Assembly (NCBI GenBank): GCA_902620525.1 | Contig: CACNIK010000005.1 | Coordinates: 31,415-95,414, forward strand | DNA length: 64,000 nt | Source of the DNA: an uncultured Pelagibacteraceae bacterium | Lineage (GTDB): Bacteria > Pseudomonadota > Alphaproteobacteria > Pelagibacterales > Pelagibacteraceae | Direction: 5' to 3' | Position numbers and translations under genes: made by a program | In this document: one piece after another, positions 26,465 to 36,667 of the stretch | How the letters are laid out: each line of letters starts with the position of its first letter | Position numbering within the stretch: position 1 is the stretch's first letter | Notes under the pieces: model-generated | What the model saw: only the letters and a program-made list of their open reading frames with translations | Databases searched by the model: none | What the model was told of the DNA's origin: nothing

Positions 26465-28543
26465 TTATAATACCTCTCGTTTACCGACATGATTTGCTTT
26501 GCTTACGATCCCTTTTTCCTCCATCATATCAATAATTCTAGCCGCTCTGTTATATCCTATTTGCAATTTTCTTTGTAAAAAACTAGTTGATGCCTTACCT
26601 TCGGACTTAACTAAATTAACTGCTTCATTATAGAGTTCATCACCTTCTCCAGCTGAAATATTACTGTCATCTTCTGATGAGTTTGAAACAGAAGTAATAT
26701 CATCGATATAATCAGGTTCTCCTTGAGCCCGCAAAACACTACTTATTTTCTCTATTTCTTTTTCAGAAACATAAGGGCCATGAATTCTTATGATTCTATT
26801 TGCCGACGACATGAAAAGCATATCCCCTTTACCCAATAGTTGTTCTGCGCCTTGTTCTCCAAGTATGGTTCTGCTATCTATTTTTGAACTTACTTGAAAA
26901 GAAACTCGTGTTGGAAAATTAGCTTTAATAGTTCCAGTGATCACATCAACACTAGGTCTTTGAGTTGCCATAATAATGTGGATGCCAGCTGCTCGTGCCA
27001 TTTGTGATAACTTCTGAATGTAATTTTCAATTTCTTTTCCAGCCACCAACATAAGATCAGACATTTCATCAACTACAACAACAATGTAAGGCATTTTTAA
27101 TTTGTGTTTTTCATTGTAGCCGTCAATATTTCTCACCCCGACCTTTGACATGAGCTTATACCTGTTGTTCATCTCTTTAACCGTCCACCCAAGGGCAGAG
27201 GTAGCTTTTTTTGCATCAGTAATAACAGGAGATAATAAATGAGGTATTCCTTCATAAGCAGAAAGTTCAAGCATTTTTGGATCAATTAAAATCAATTTAC
27301 AAAGTTCAGGACTTAACTTGTATAACAATGATGTTATTATTGTATTAACACAAACAGATTTACCAGACCCTGTTGTACCTGCAATTAATAAATGAGGCAT
27401 TGAAGTCAAATCACCTATTATTGGAACTCCCGAAATATTTTTCCCTAAAGCTATTGGTAATTTTAAATCTCGACTTTTAAAACGCTCATTTGATATAATT
27501 TCTCTTAAAAAAACACCTTCTCTTTTTTCATTAGGTATTTCTATCCCCACAGTATTTTTTCCAGGAATTACAGCAACCCTCGCTGATGTAGAGCTAGTAT
27601 TTCTTGCTAGATCATCAGATAAATTTATAATTTTTGAAACTTTAACACCAGCAGCAGGCTCGAATTCATATAAACTTACAACTGGTCCATTGTTAATTTT
27701 TTGTATTTGTCCATTAATTCCAAAGTCTTGTAAAATTCCTTCCATAAATTTGCCATCTGGTCTATTTTTATTCATTTCCTGAGGAGATAATTTTGAATTA
27801 TTTTTCTCTAATAAATCGATTGATGGTAATTGAAATTTTTTTGATTTTTCAAAAGTTTTTGTCTGATCTTTAGCAAATAAAAAACTTTGCTGAGTTTCTT
27901 TTTTTTCGTCATTTAATATATTTTCTGCCATTACTTCATTGCTTTCATTTTCGACAACTTCATTTCTTTTTTTAGAGGAAGATGAAAATATTCTTGAAAC
28001 AATTTTTTTAAAATTGATATCAGAACTTAGAATAAAAAAAAGTATTGTTAAAGCAATCAGAGCAAAACTTGTATACTGATTTTCTATTAATGGAGTGTAT
28101 TGGTATATAAAATTATATATTAATTCTCCGATGAAACCTGAATTACCGTTGTCAAGTAGCCAAAAAGAATTATTAAATGTTATATGTAAAAATGTACATC
28201 CAAAAATTAGATACAAAGTTAAAAAAAATAACTTGTAAATAATATTTTTTAACTCTTTTTCAATGATTAATTTCAAACCCCACGAAATTAAAGTAGCTAG
28301 TATTAAAAACGAGATTAAACCAAAACTTTGTAACAAAAAATCTGAAACCTTGCTTCCATATATACCAAAGAAATTTTTTATATTTGAGTTAGATTCACCA
28401 TATATTAACGAAGGATCTGACGGAGAATAAGTCGCGAATGAAATTGTCAAAGCTATTCCTAATGAAATTAGGACTAATCCAACAAACTCAAAGGTTCGCT
28501 TTTTTAAAAAATTTGTTAAACTATTTAAAAAGTTTGTATTCAT
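26465..28543 (-). CDS. ftsK: DNA translocase FtsK
   Basis: Septum-bound DNA pump that clears chromosome dimers and the terminus at division. It is 692 residues long, compact compared with E. coli FtsK because the linker is short. The N-terminus has about four membrane helices (20-185), then a charged linker. The motor has Walker A LIAGTTGSGKSVCVN and Walker B YIVVVVDEMSDLM. The C-terminal gamma winged helix (LQRKLQIGYNRAARIIDMMEEKGIVS) reads KOPS-like sites. It is cotranscribed with lolA and divergent from the ubiquinone hydroxylase. Confidence 0.97.
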   Translation of the reverse strand: MNTNFLNSLTNFLKKRTFEFVGLVLISLGIALTISFATYSPSDPSLIYGESNSNIKNFFGIYGSKVSDFLLQSFGLISFLILATLISWGLKLIIEKELKNIIYKLFFLTLYLIFGCTFLHITFNNSFWLLDNGNSGFIGELIYNFIYQYTPLIENQYTSFALIALTILFFILSSDINFKKIVSRIFSSSSKKRNEVVENESNEVMAENILNDEKKETQQSFLFAKDQTKTFEKSKKFQLPSIDLLEKNNSKLSPQEMNKNRPDGKFMEGILQDFGINGQIQKINNGPVVSLYEFEPAAGVKVSKIINLSDDLARNTSSTSARVAVIPGKNTVGIEIPNEKREGVFLREIISNERFKSRDLKLPIALGKNISGVPIIGDLTSMPHLLIAGTTGSGKSVCVNTIITSLLYKLSPELCKLILIDPKMLELSAYEGIPHLLSPVITDAKKATSALGWTVKEMNNRYKLMSKVGVRNIDGYNEKHKLKMPYIVVVVDEMSDLMLVAGKEIENYIQKLSQMARAAGIHIIMATQRPSVDVITGTIKANFPTRVSFQVSSKIDSRTILGEQGAEQLLGKGDMLFMSSANRIIRIHGPYVSEKEIEKISSVLRAQGEPDYIDDITSVSNSSEDDSNISAGEGDELYNEAVNLVKSEGKASTSFLQRKLQIGYNRAARIIDMMEEKGIVSKANHVGKREVL

Positions 28544-28576
28544 ATCGAATCGTAATACTTACTTTTTATCATTATT

Positions 28577-29707
28577 ATGAAAAAACATAAAATATGCATT
28601 GTAGGTGGTGGTTTAACTGGCCTGATATCTGCTCTTGTTTTAAGTGAAAGAGGATTGGATATAGATTTAATACTTGAAAATAATACTTCTAAAAACAAAG
28701 ATTTAAGAGTTACAGCAATATCTGAGAAAAATATGGAATTTTTAAAATCTACGATAAAAAATATCAATTTAAAATTATTTTATCCCGTAAAAAAAATTAA
28801 TCTTTTTTTTGAGAAGAATAATCAAATGAAAAATTTTCTAAATTTTGATGAAAATAAAAATTTAATGTATTTTTTTGAAAACAGATTGACCAAAGATCAT
28901 TTATCTAAATTATTGAAAAAAACCAAAATTAAAATTCAAAAAAAAACAATAAAATCAATCGATCTAGCGGAAAATAAAATCTTTACTAATTTTTCTTCAA
29001 AATCATATGATTTATTAGTTTTATGTTTGGGAGCAAACTCTCCAATCTATCAAAAGATAAGTGGCAACAGGAAAATCGAAAAAAATTACAAAGAACATTC
29101 CATAACTTGTTCTGTTAATCATCAGATTAAAAATATTGGAGCTCAACAGTTCTTTTTGAAAGAAGGACCTCTTGCAATATTACCCTATAGTAAAAATAAA
29201 TTCTCTGTAGTATGGAGTATTGAAGATATATATTTTTTAAAAAACAAAAAAAATATTACAAACTATTTAAAAACCAAACTATCAAATTTATTAAAAACAA
29301 ATAAAATATCTTTAGGGAATATTCAAAGTTATCCTCTAAAATTATCACTAAAAAGAAACTATTATAAAAAGAATATAATAATTTTAGGAGATGGACTGCA
29401 TGTAGTTCATCCTTTAGCAGGACAAGGGTTCAATCTAATTTTAAGAGATATTGAAAAATTGAATGAACTTATTTCTAACAACCTTAGATTGGGGTTAACT
29501 ATTAAAGATTCGAATATTCCAAAAGATTTATCAGATAGCAGGAAACCAGAAAACTTATTAATGGGTCTAGGGATTGACACAACTAGAAAATTTTTTAAAA
29601 GTAATAAATATTTAGATCCAATAAAAGAAAACATTTTAAATAATTTTTCCAAATCAACATTACTAAAAAAAATTACTAAAAGAGTTGCAAACCTAGGTTT
29701 AAGCTAA
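28577..29707 (+). CDS. FAD-dependent ubiquinone biosynthesis hydroxylase (UbiH/UbiF/UbiL family)
   Basis: Flavin monooxygenase of 376 residues. The FAD-binding GxGxxG motif is CIVGGGLTGLISALVLSERG and the second FAD motif is GDGLHVVHPLAGQGFNLILRDI, characteristic of the Ubi hydroxylase family. Which ring position it hydroxylates cannot be decided from sequence alone; alphaproteobacteria often use broad-specificity UbiL or UbiM. The C-terminus is lysine-rich. Its stop overlaps the mnmE start by one base. Confidence 0.9.
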   Translation: MKKHKICIVGGGLTGLISALVLSERGLDIDLILENNTSKNKDLRVTAISEKNMEFLKSTIKNINLKLFYPVKKINLFFEKNNQMKNFLNFDENKNLMYFFENRLTKDHLSKLLKKTKIKIQKKTIKSIDLAENKIFTNFSSKSYDLLVLCLGANSPIYQKISGNRKIEKNYKEHSITCSVNHQIKNIGAQQFFLKEGPLAILPYSKNKFSVVWSIEDIYFLKNKKNITNYLKTKLSNLLKTNKISLGNIQSYPLKLSLKRNYYKKNIIILGDGLHVVHPLAGQGFNLILRDIEKLNELISNNLRLGLTIKDSNIPKDLSDSRKPENLLMGLGIDTTRKFFKSNKYLDPIKENILNNFSKSTLLKKITKRVANLGLS

Positions 29708-31035
29708 TGAATATTTTTGCCTTGTCTTCTGGTAGAGGTCCATGTGGTATAGCTATTATTAGAATGTCGGGACCTGATACTTTAAGTATATGCAAACTGA
29801 TTTCTAAAGAAAAAAAGATTAAAGAAAATGAGATAAACCTCTGTAAATTTTTTGATCCAAGCAATGGCACTATTATTGATCCTGAAGCTTTAATCTTATG
29901 GTTTCCAAAGCCAAATAGTTTTACTGGTGATGATTTAGCAGAATTTCATGTTCATGGAAGTAACGCAATCATTAGTTATTTTCTTAAAGTATTATCTAGC
30001 CAAAAAAACTGTAGAATGGCTGAACCTGGAGAATTCACTAAGCTAGCTTTTCAAAATAATAAAATTGACCTGTTAAAAGCTGAGAGTATTGGGGATCTAA
30101 TACACTCTGAAACCGAGCTACAAAGAAAACAAGCAGTAAATTTAGTTAATGGCCATGCTTCCAAATATTACGATGATTTAAGATCAAAATTGATAAAATC
30201 ACTTTCTTTTATTGAGGCTAAAATTGATTTTGCTGAGGATGACCTTCCTGAAAATGTCCTTAAAGAAGCCCATAAATCAATTAAATCGATTCACAGTGAT
30301 ATAAGTAAAATTATTAATGATAATAAAGTAGGTGAAAAAATCAGAGACGGATTCCGAGTTTCAATCGTTGGCGAAACCAATGTTGGAAAATCATCTTTAT
30401 TAAATTTGTTATCAAAAAGAGATGCAGCAATAGTCTCTGATGAAGCTGGAACAACTAGAGATGTCATTGAGACGTATCTAAATTTAGATGGTTATCCAGT
30501 TATTCTTGCAGATACAGCTGGAATCAGAGAAGCAAAAAATGATGTTGAAAAAAAGGGGATATCATTAGCGTTAAGTAAATTTAAAGAAGCCGATTTAAAT
30601 ATTGTAGTAATTGATAATTCAAACAAAAAAATTAGCGATAAAATAAGGTCTATGATTAATAAAGACTCAATAGTTTTACTAAATAAATCTGATGTTCAAG
30701 CTAAAGAAAATCATAAATTTGATGTAGATGCCGTACTAGCATCTGTAAAAGATAATAAAAATATTGATAAGTTAATAAATTTAATCAAACAGAAACTCAA
30801 TAAAAAATTTTCATCAAATAACAGTGCATTAATTTCAAGAGAGAGACATAGAGTAAAGTTAAATGAGTGTTTGAAAGAGATAGATAAGTTTCTAAAGAAA
30901 GATCAAAACAAAGACTTAGAATTAGCTGCTGAGGATTTAAGAATGGCTACACGACACCTTGGTAGTATAGTTGGCAAGGTAGACGTAGAAGAAATACTTG
31001 GATCTATATTTAAGGACTTCTGTATAGGCAAATAA
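29707..31035 (+). CDS. mnmE: tRNA-modification GTPase MnmE
   Basis: With MnmG installs 5-carboxymethylaminomethyl groups on U34 of tRNAs. The N-terminal folate-binding domain opens with SSGRGPCGIAIIRMSG and has FTGDDLAEFHVHG and EPGEFTKLAFQNNKIDLLKAE. The G domain shows G1 GETNVGKSSL, G3 DTAGIRE and G4 NKSD. The C-terminus is the essential DFCIGK with its cysteine. At 442 residues the length is normal. mnmG follows after 42 bp. Confidence 0.97.
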   Translation: MNIFALSSGRGPCGIAIIRMSGPDTLSICKLISKEKKIKENEINLCKFFDPSNGTIIDPEALILWFPKPNSFTGDDLAEFHVHGSNAIISYFLKVLSSQKNCRMAEPGEFTKLAFQNNKIDLLKAESIGDLIHSETELQRKQAVNLVNGHASKYYDDLRSKLIKSLSFIEAKIDFAEDDLPENVLKEAHKSIKSIHSDISKIINDNKVGEKIRDGFRVSIVGETNVGKSSLLNLLSKRDAAIVSDEAGTTRDVIETYLNLDGYPVILADTAGIREAKNDVEKKGISLALSKFKEADLNIVVIDNSNKKISDKIRSMINKDSIVLLNKSDVQAKENHKFDVDAVLASVKDNKNIDKLINLIKQKLNKKFSSNNSALISRERHRVKLNECLKEIDKFLKKDQNKDLELAAEDLRMATRHLGSIVGKVDVEEILGSIFKDFCIGK

Positions 31036-31077
31036 AATAGCTCTTGTATTATTAATTTAGAGCGTTACATTCACCTC

Positions 31078-32946
31078 ATGACTAAAGAAAGCTATGATGT
31101 AGTAGTTATAGGTGGTGGACATGCTGGATGTGAAGCTGCTGCAGCTTCCGCTAGAATGGGCGTAAATACTGCACTTTTTACACATAAAATTGAGACTATT
31201 GGTGAGATGTCGTGTAATCCAGCTATAGGCGGACTAGGCAAAGGCCATTTGGTTCGTGAAATTGATGCACTTGATGGTGTGATGGGTGTTGTCTCTGATA
31301 AATCAGGTATTCAGTTCAGATTATTGAACAGAAGCAGAGGTCCAGCCGTTAGAGGACCGAGAACTCAATCAGACAGGGCGCTCTATAAAGAGCACATGCA
31401 AAAAATTTTATTAAATTATAAAAATTTAACTGTAATAGCTGATCCAGTAGTTCAATTTTTGTTTAATAATAATCAGGTTGAAGGATTCTTATGTCAGAGT
31501 GGTAATGAGATCAGATGTAAAGAACTCATTTTGACGACTGGGACATTTTTAAATGGATTAATACATATTGGTGAAACTCAAATCCCTGCGGGCAGATACG
31601 ACGAAAAACCATCTACTGGTCTAAGCGAGCAACTTGCTAAATTCAAAATGAAAATAGGTAGACTTAAAACTGGCACACCTCCTAGGCTGGATGGGTCTAC
31701 AATTAATTACGATGATTTAGAAATGCAGCCAGCTGATAATGATCCTTACTTTTTTTCTTTCTTAACGTCTAAACTAGAAAACAAACAAATTTCTTGTGGC
31801 ATGACACATACAAATGATGAGGTTCATAAAATTATTAGCGATAATATTAATCGAAGTGCGATGTACTCTGGTAACATTAAAGGCGTTGGACCAAGATATT
31901 GCCCATCCATTGAAGATAAGATTGTTAAGTTTAAAGAAAAACAAAAACATCAAATCTTCTTAGAACCAGAAGGATTAAAGGACAATACTGTTTACCCAAA
32001 TGGTATATCTACATCCTTACCAGAGGAGGTCCAACTCAAAATATTAAGTAAAATCAAGGGTTTAGAGACCGTTAAAATGAAAAGGGCTGGTTATGCCATA
32101 GAGTACGATTATGTAGATCCTAGAGAGCTAAATCCGATTTTAGAGACAAAAAAAATTAAATCATTATTCCTAGCAGGACAAATAAATGGAACTACTGGTT
32201 ATGAAGAAGCTGCTGCTCAAGGACTAATTGCTGGTATTAATGCTGCTCTTAAAATTCTCAAAAAGGAAGAATTTATTTTAGATAGATCTGAGTCTTACAT
32301 TGGAGTAATGATCGATGATTTAATTACTAAAGGTGTTTCAGAGCCATATCGTATGTTTACATCTAGAGCAGAATATAGATTATCTTTAAGAGCAGATAAT
32401 GCAGATCAAAGATTAACTCCATTAGGTATTAAAATTAATTGTGTGGGGAAAACCAGAACAAAAATATTTTTAGATAAACAAAAAAAATTAACTCAGATTT
32501 TAGATTACCTTAAATCCAATTTAATATCTCCTAATGAAGCAAGTAAGTACGAAATTAAAATAGCTCAGGATGGTGTGAAAAGATCTGGTATTGAGTTGAT
32601 GTCACAACGAAATTTAAATATGGCAAAAATAAGGCAGATATGGCCTTCAATTCCATCGTTTGGAGCTGATTTGGATGATCAAGTTGAAATAGATGCTCAC
32701 TACTCTGGGTACCTTAAAAGACAGTCCCATGATATAGCCGCTTTTAAAAAAGATGAAGGTATAAAAATACCAGACAAGATCGACTACGATATCTTCAGCG
32801 GTCTCTCTAATGAGATCAAATCAAAACTAAAGACAGTTAGACCTAAAACATTGGGACAAGCTTTAAGAATCGATGGAGTAACTCCAGCCGCAGCGATTAT
32901 TTTGCTCGGCTACATCAAATCCAGAAAAAAAAGGGTTTCAGCTTGA
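31078..32946 (+). CDS. mnmG: tRNA uridine 5-carboxymethylaminomethyl modification enzyme MnmG
   Basis: FAD-dependent partner of MnmE. The 622-residue protein begins with the nucleotide-binding [23 protein letters not shown], and contains [26 protein letters not shown] (split motifs), [26 protein letters not shown] and [16 protein letters not shown]. The end overlaps the TTG start of rsmG in a TTGA, so rsmG is translationally coupled. Confidence 0.98.
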   Translation: MTKESYDVVVIGGGHAGCEAAAASARMGVNTALFTHKIETIGEMSCNPAIGGLGKGHLVREIDALDGVMGVVSDKSGIQFRLLNRSRGPAVRGPRTQSDRALYKEHMQKILLNYKNLTVIADPVVQFLFNNNQVEGFLCQSGNEIRCKELILTTGTFLNGLIHIGETQIPAGRYDEKPSTGLSEQLAKFKMKIGRLKTGTPPRLDGSTINYDDLEMQPADNDPYFFSFLTSKLENKQISCGMTHTNDEVHKIISDNINRSAMYSGNIKGVGPRYCPSIEDKIVKFKEKQKHQIFLEPEGLKDNTVYPNGISTSLPEEVQLKILSKIKGLETVKMKRAGYAIEYDYVDPRELNPILETKKIKSLFLAGQINGTTGYEEAAAQGLIAGINAALKILKKEEFILDRSESYIGVMIDDLITKGVSEPYRMFTSRAEYRLSLRADNADQRLTPLGIKINCVGKTRTKIFLDKQKKLTQILDYLKSNLISPNEASKYEIKIAQDGVKRSGIELMSQRNLNMAKIRQIWPSIPSFGADLDDQVEIDAHYSGYLKRQSHDIAAFKKDEGIKIPDKIDYDIFSGLSNEIKSKLKTVRPKTLGQALRIDGVTPAAAIILLGYIKSRKKRVSA

Positions 32947-33563
32947 TAACCGAGTCTAATGTTAAAAGAATACTTCTTAAAGATTTAAATTTTGATGCCC
33001 CAAAGATAAAAAAATTAGATAATTTTGCGAAAAAACTCCTTATTTATAATAAAAAACACAATTTAATATCGAAAAGTACCGAAAAACAAATATGGGATAG
33101 GCATATCTTAGATAGTGCGCAATTAATTAAATTTATAGACGTTAAAAGCTGTTCAGGGATAGCTGATTTAGGTACCGGCGGCGGTTTTCCTGGTATTATT
33201 TTAGGCATATACTTTCAAAATTACAATTTTCACGTGAAACTATATGAAAAATCTCCAGTAAAATCGTCATTTTTGACTGATATTTCAAATATTTTAGGTT
33301 TGAAATGTAAAATTATACGTAATGACATAAATTCCGTAAAAATTGACTCTAATTACATAGTTTGTAGAGCTTTTCGAAAATTATCCCATATATTGAATAT
33401 TTCACGTGAAAACTGTGTAAAAAAGCATAAAATTATCATTTTGAAGGGAAGAAATGCACAAAAAGAGATAAATTGTACTTCCAAGATGAAAAATTATAAG
33501 TATAGATTAGAAAATAGTATTACGGATAATGATTCTAAAATAATTATACTTAATACGGAATAA
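32943..33563 (+). CDS. rsmG: 16S rRNA (guanine-N7) methyltransferase RsmG
   Basis: Methylates G527 of 16S rRNA using S-adenosylmethionine. The SAM site is [43 protein letters not shown] is the typical lead-in, and [11 protein letters not shown] matches the family's late motif. It has 206 residues. The TTG start at 32943 overlaps the mnmG stop (TTGA). Two parS-like sites lie inside the gene, at 33228 and 33400, where they encode FHVK and part of ISRE, so part of its sequence is probably held by a DNA-binding need. Confidence 0.94.
   Translation: MITESNVKRILLKDLNFDAPKIKKLDNFAKKLLIYNKKHNLISKSTEKQIWDRHILDSAQLIKFIDVKSCSGIADLGTGGGFPGIILGIYFQNYNFHVKLYEKSPVKSSFLTDISNILGLKCKIIRNDINSVKIDSNYIVCRAFRKLSHILNISRENCVKKHKIIILKGRNAQKEINCTSKMKNYKYRLENSITDNDSKIIILNTE
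33226..33241. promoter_or_regulatory. parS: parS site 1 (ParB-binding centromere-like site)
   Basis: The 12-bp palindrome TTTCACGTGAAA (33228-33239) is the exact core of the bacterial parS consensus TGTTTCACGTGAAACA; 13 of 16 positions match overall. It lies in rsmG, 330 bp upstream of parA. In frame it encodes Phe-His-Val-Lys. Confidence 0.87.
33398..33413. promoter_or_regulatory. parS: parS site 2 (ParB-binding centromere-like site)
   Basis: A second perfect TTTCACGTGAAA core (33400-33411), 172 bp from the first and also within rsmG. The reading frame is shifted by one relative to site 1, so here the core overlaps Ile-Ser-Arg-Glu codons. Same DNA word, different protein words. Confidence 0.87.
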
Positions 33564-33568
33564 ATTTT

Positions 33569-34363
33569 GTGAAAACGAAAATTATAGCTGTTATAAATCA
33601 AAAAGGTGGAGTAGGCAAAACCACTACAGTTATAAATTTAGCCGCATCACTGTCCATTTTGGGTCAAAACAATCTTGTAATTGATTTAGACCCTCAAGGA
33701 AACGCAACGACTGGTCTTGGCAAATCAAATAATGATGATGATAATAATATTTACAATCTTCTTATTAATAAAATTAATTTAAAAGATGGATTACAAAAAA
33801 CAGACATAACTAATCTTGATGTATTTGGATCGAATGTGAATCTTTCAGGTTTAGAAGTGGAAACCGCCAATGATGAAAATAGAGCATTTATTTTAAAAGA
33901 CATTCTGAATAAAAATTCTGAAATAATAAAAAAATATGATAATGTTTTTATTGATTGCCCACCTTCTTTAAGCTTATTAACCATTATGGCCTTAGTAAGT
34001 GCTAATGAAATACTTGTCCCCTTACAGACAGAATTTTTTGCATTAGAGGGGATTACACAATTAGTTAAAACAATAGATAGAATAAAAATAAAACTTAATC
34101 CTTCTTTAAGTGTAAGAGGAATATTATTAACAATGTTTGATAAAAGAAACAAATTATCATCACAAGTAGATAAAGAGGCAAGAAATTATTTTAAACAAAA
34201 AGTTTATCAGTCAGTAATACCTAGAAACGTAAGATTATCCGAAGCACCTTCACATGGACAACCTTGTGTAATATATGACAAGTCGTGTAGTGGTAGTAAG
34301 GCATATTTAAAATTAGCTGAAGAATTTCTTAATCAAAGAAAAAATATAGGGAGTGCTGCATGA
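33569..34363 (+). CDS. parA: chromosome partitioning ATPase ParA
   Basis: Walker-type ATPase that drives ParB-parS complexes to daughter cell halves. The deviant Walker A motif is AVINQKGGVGKTTTVINLAA, Walker A' lies in LVIDLDPQGNATTGLG, and Walker B in VFIDCPPSLSLLT. Length of 264 residues is normal for chromosomal ParA/Soj without an N-terminal HTH. The start is a GTG at 33569, 5 bp after rsmG. It overlaps parB by four bases, and the cognate parS sites are in rsmG just upstream. Confidence 0.97.
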   Translation: MKTKIIAVINQKGGVGKTTTVINLAASLSILGQNNLVIDLDPQGNATTGLGKSNNDDDNNIYNLLINKINLKDGLQKTDITNLDVFGSNVNLSGLEVETANDENRAFILKDILNKNSEIIKKYDNVFIDCPPSLSLLTIMALVSANEILVPLQTEFFALEGITQLVKTIDRIKIKLNPSLSVRGILLTMFDKRNKLSSQVDKEARNYFKQKVYQSVIPRNVRLSEAPSHGQPCVIYDKSCSGSKAYLKLAEEFLNQRKNIGSAA

Positions 34364-35217
34364 AATCTAAAAAAAACAAAGGTTTGGGAAAGGGTTTATC
34401 AGCTCTTTTTGGTGACCAAAAAAACCCTGAAAATAAAGGAAAAAATGACAGTAATATCCAAAAAGTGCTCATTGGCGAATTGGCGCGAAACAAATATCAA
34501 CCAAGAACTATTTTTGACGAAGAAAAATTGAAAGAGCTCTCTGAGTCTATTAAAAAAAATGGAATGATCCAACCTATTGCTGTACGAAAAAATAATTCTT
34601 CTTCAGAACCATATGAAATAGTAGCAGGGGAGAGAAGGTGGTTAGCTGCTCAAAAAGCCGGCTTACACGATGTGCCTATAACAATTTTAGATTTAAATGA
34701 TAGTGAAACTTTGGAAGTTGCAATTGTTGAAAATATACAGAGGGAAGATTTAAATGTTGTTGAAGAAGCTAAAGGTTATAAAAGACTAAACGAAGAGTTT
34801 GGATATGATCAAGATAAAATTGCTAAAATGATGTCTAAAAGCAGAAGTCACATAAGTAATACTTTAAGACTGTTAAACCTACCCAAAGATATTATAGCAA
34901 TGTTAGAACAAGGTGAATTAACTGCTGGGCAAGCTCGTCCATTAATAGGTATGCCTAATGCATCATCCATAGCCGAAGAGATAGTTGCAAAAAAGCTCTC
35001 TGCGAGATCAATCGAAAATATTAAAAAAAATAAATCTAAATCATTCACTATCGATCCAAATATTTTTGATGCTCAAAGAAATATTGAGAGATCTATTGGA
35101 TTAAAAGTAATTATCCAAAATAAGAAGAATAACTCCGGTAAATTAACTATCGAATATAAAAATTTAGATCAGTTGGATTATTTATCTAAATTACTTAAAA
35201 ATAAGCCCAAGAATTAG
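34360..35217 (+). CDS. parB: chromosome partitioning protein ParB
   Basis: CTPase clamp that loads at parS. The N-terminus GLGKGLSALFGD is the ParA-interacting segment; ELARNKYQPRTIFDEEKLKELSESIKKNG, the CTP-binding EPYEIVAGERRWLAAQ and ENIQREDLN follow. The HTH (DQDKIAKMMSKSRSHISNTLRLL) reads parS. The C-terminal dimer domain ends in LSKLLKNKPKN. The protein has 285 residues, normal length. The 3' end overlaps the convergent holA by 23 bases. Confidence 0.97.
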   Translation: MKSKKNKGLGKGLSALFGDQKNPENKGKNDSNIQKVLIGELARNKYQPRTIFDEEKLKELSESIKKNGMIQPIAVRKNNSSSEPYEIVAGERRWLAAQKAGLHDVPITILDLNDSETLEVAIVENIQREDLNVVEEAKGYKRLNEEFGYDQDKIAKMMSKSRSHISNTLRLLNLPKDIIAMLEQGELTAGQARPLIGMPNASSIAEEIVAKKLSARSIENIKKNKSKSFTIDPNIFDAQRNIERSIGLKVIIQNKKNNSGKLTIEYKNLDQLDYLSKLLKNKPKN

Positions 35218-36196
35218 TACAAATATTTAAAATGGAGTTTTTAACGATTGTTAAACCATTTAAATAGCTATTTTTTTTGATTTTTTCCTCTGTTTGCCCC
35301 AAATATGTTATAGCTTCTAGAATCCTTTGTTTATCCCACTTTTGCAAGAGTTTTAAAAACATTGATTTGTCTTTCCAAAAAATTGGTGGCCGTATTTTAG
35401 TTATTGACACATTAAAATCGTTATAGTCGTCATTTACTCTATGGATTTCTAAAAGCTTTATTAATCTAAAGTTTATCATATTAAGATAAATGAAAACGTC
35501 ATCATTTGAAAAAGCAAAATTACTTAATAAGTTGTTAAGTTTAACTTTGTCCCCGATGAGTGATGCATCTCTAATATTTTCAAAAAGCTCATTCCTATCT
35601 GAGTTTAACAATGTTTCTAAACTTTCTTCAACCAAAACTTTTTTGTCATAAAATGATTTAATTTTATCTAGGTTATTTAAAATTGTTTTTCTATTTAAAT
35701 TTGAATAGTTAAGTATCATATTCACATTATCTTGATTTAAATTATTAAATTCTTTTAGTTCATTATGAATTAATTTTCTTAAAGTAATATCATTATCGCT
35801 ATAACAAGGAATAATTGCTAAATTATTATCTTTTTCAAATGTTGCTCTTAACTTTGATTTCTTATCAAGTAAGTCTGCTATCAAAATGATTCTTATTTTT
35901 TCTTTTGTATCTAATATACTATCAAGTTCCGTAAGAATTTTTTCATTAGTTTGATTTAATACAATTACCTTTTCCTCCGAAAATAAAGAGACATTCTTGA
36001 TCTCATTCATTAAAATATCTTTGTTTTTGTTTAAGTCTTCTTGGTAAAGATTAATAATTTCTGCTTTTTTATTTAATTTTACAATGTTTTTTTTTAAGGA
36101 TTCTTTTAATCCGATATTTTCACCGTAAATGAGAATAAAATTATATTGTAGAATTTTTTTTATATTATTTTCTATCTCAAAACTTTTTAAAATCAT
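35195..36196 (-). CDS. holA: DNA polymerase III delta subunit
   Basis: Opens the beta clamp within the clamp loader. The 333-residue protein has the HolA pattern: an early NFILIYGENIGLKESLKKNIVK, LFSEEKVIVLNQTNEK, FEKDNNLAIIPCYSDND, and a C-terminal helical collar domain (AFSNDDVFIYLNMINFRLIKLLE). It is A/T-rich and divergent, but lies between lptE and parB as in other alphaproteobacteria. It abuts lptE directly (36196/36197). Confidence 0.9.
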   Translation of the reverse strand: MILKSFEIENNIKKILQYNFILIYGENIGLKESLKKNIVKLNKKAEIINLYQEDLNKNKDILMNEIKNVSLFSEEKVIVLNQTNEKILTELDSILDTKEKIRIILIADLLDKKSKLRATFEKDNNLAIIPCYSDNDITLRKLIHNELKEFNNLNQDNVNMILNYSNLNRKTILNNLDKIKSFYDKKVLVEESLETLLNSDRNELFENIRDASLIGDKVKLNNLLSNFAFSNDDVFIYLNMINFRLIKLLEIHRVNDDYNDFNVSITKIRPPIFWKDKSMFLKLLQKWDKQRILEAITYLGQTEEKIKKNSYLNGLTIVKNSILNICTNSWAYF

Positions 36197-36667
36197 TTAG
36201 TTATAGTATATTCGTAATTGATCTAATATTTCATCTACAATAATGTCTATCAATGAATTATTTGCGTCTTTTGAATTGTTAACAGTCGCAGAGTGATTGT
36301 CTTCAACGTTATATATTCTTTGAGCAGTAAAGGTCCTATTTATCTCTCTTGTTGAATTAAGCTCAATAATTTTGACATTAGCAGATAGTGTAAGGCTATA
36401 TTTAGTTACCTTATTTTGTATATTTTTTTCTTGGATAGTTCTATTTTTATCTAAATTTACAAAAAGTTTTATTCTATTATCACTATCTCTATTCGAAAAT
36501 CTTTGGATTTTCTTTTGAATTATGAAGGATGTTCTTGTGTCTCCAGTAATATCAAATTCTTGTATATAAAATTTTTTTTGATCCCTAGAATTCATGTTCT
36601 GATATGAACAAGAACTCATAAGCAACAATATAGCAGAAGCTATTTTTATAAAATTAATTTTATTCAT
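36197..36667 (-). CDS. lptE: LptE-like LPS-assembly lipoprotein
   Basis: Outer-membrane lipoprotein that plugs LptD during LPS export. The 156-residue precursor has a signal peptide with a lipobox (ASAILLLMSSC, cysteine near residue 20). It is followed by a beta-strand/helix pattern and KVTKYSLTLSANVKII, which fits LptE. Identity by eye is limited, so context matters: leuS-lptE-holA is a conserved alphaproteobacterial order. It shares its start region with the end of leuS (one-base overlap). Confidence 0.84.
   Translation of the reverse strand: MNKINFIKIASAILLLMSSCSYQNMNSRDQKKFYIQEFDITGDTRTSFIIQKKIQRFSNRDSDNRIKLFVNLDKNRTIQEKNIQNKVTKYSLTLSANVKIIELNSTREINRTFTAQRIYNVEDNHSATVNNSKDANNSLIDIIVDEILDQLRIYYN

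Noticed and set aside
31040-31063. GCTCT/AGAGC hairpin between mnmE and mnmG
   Set aside because: Five-bp stem with a 14-base loop and no T-run; too weak for a terminator. The nearby TTGTAT-N16-TACATT promoter match is also poor.
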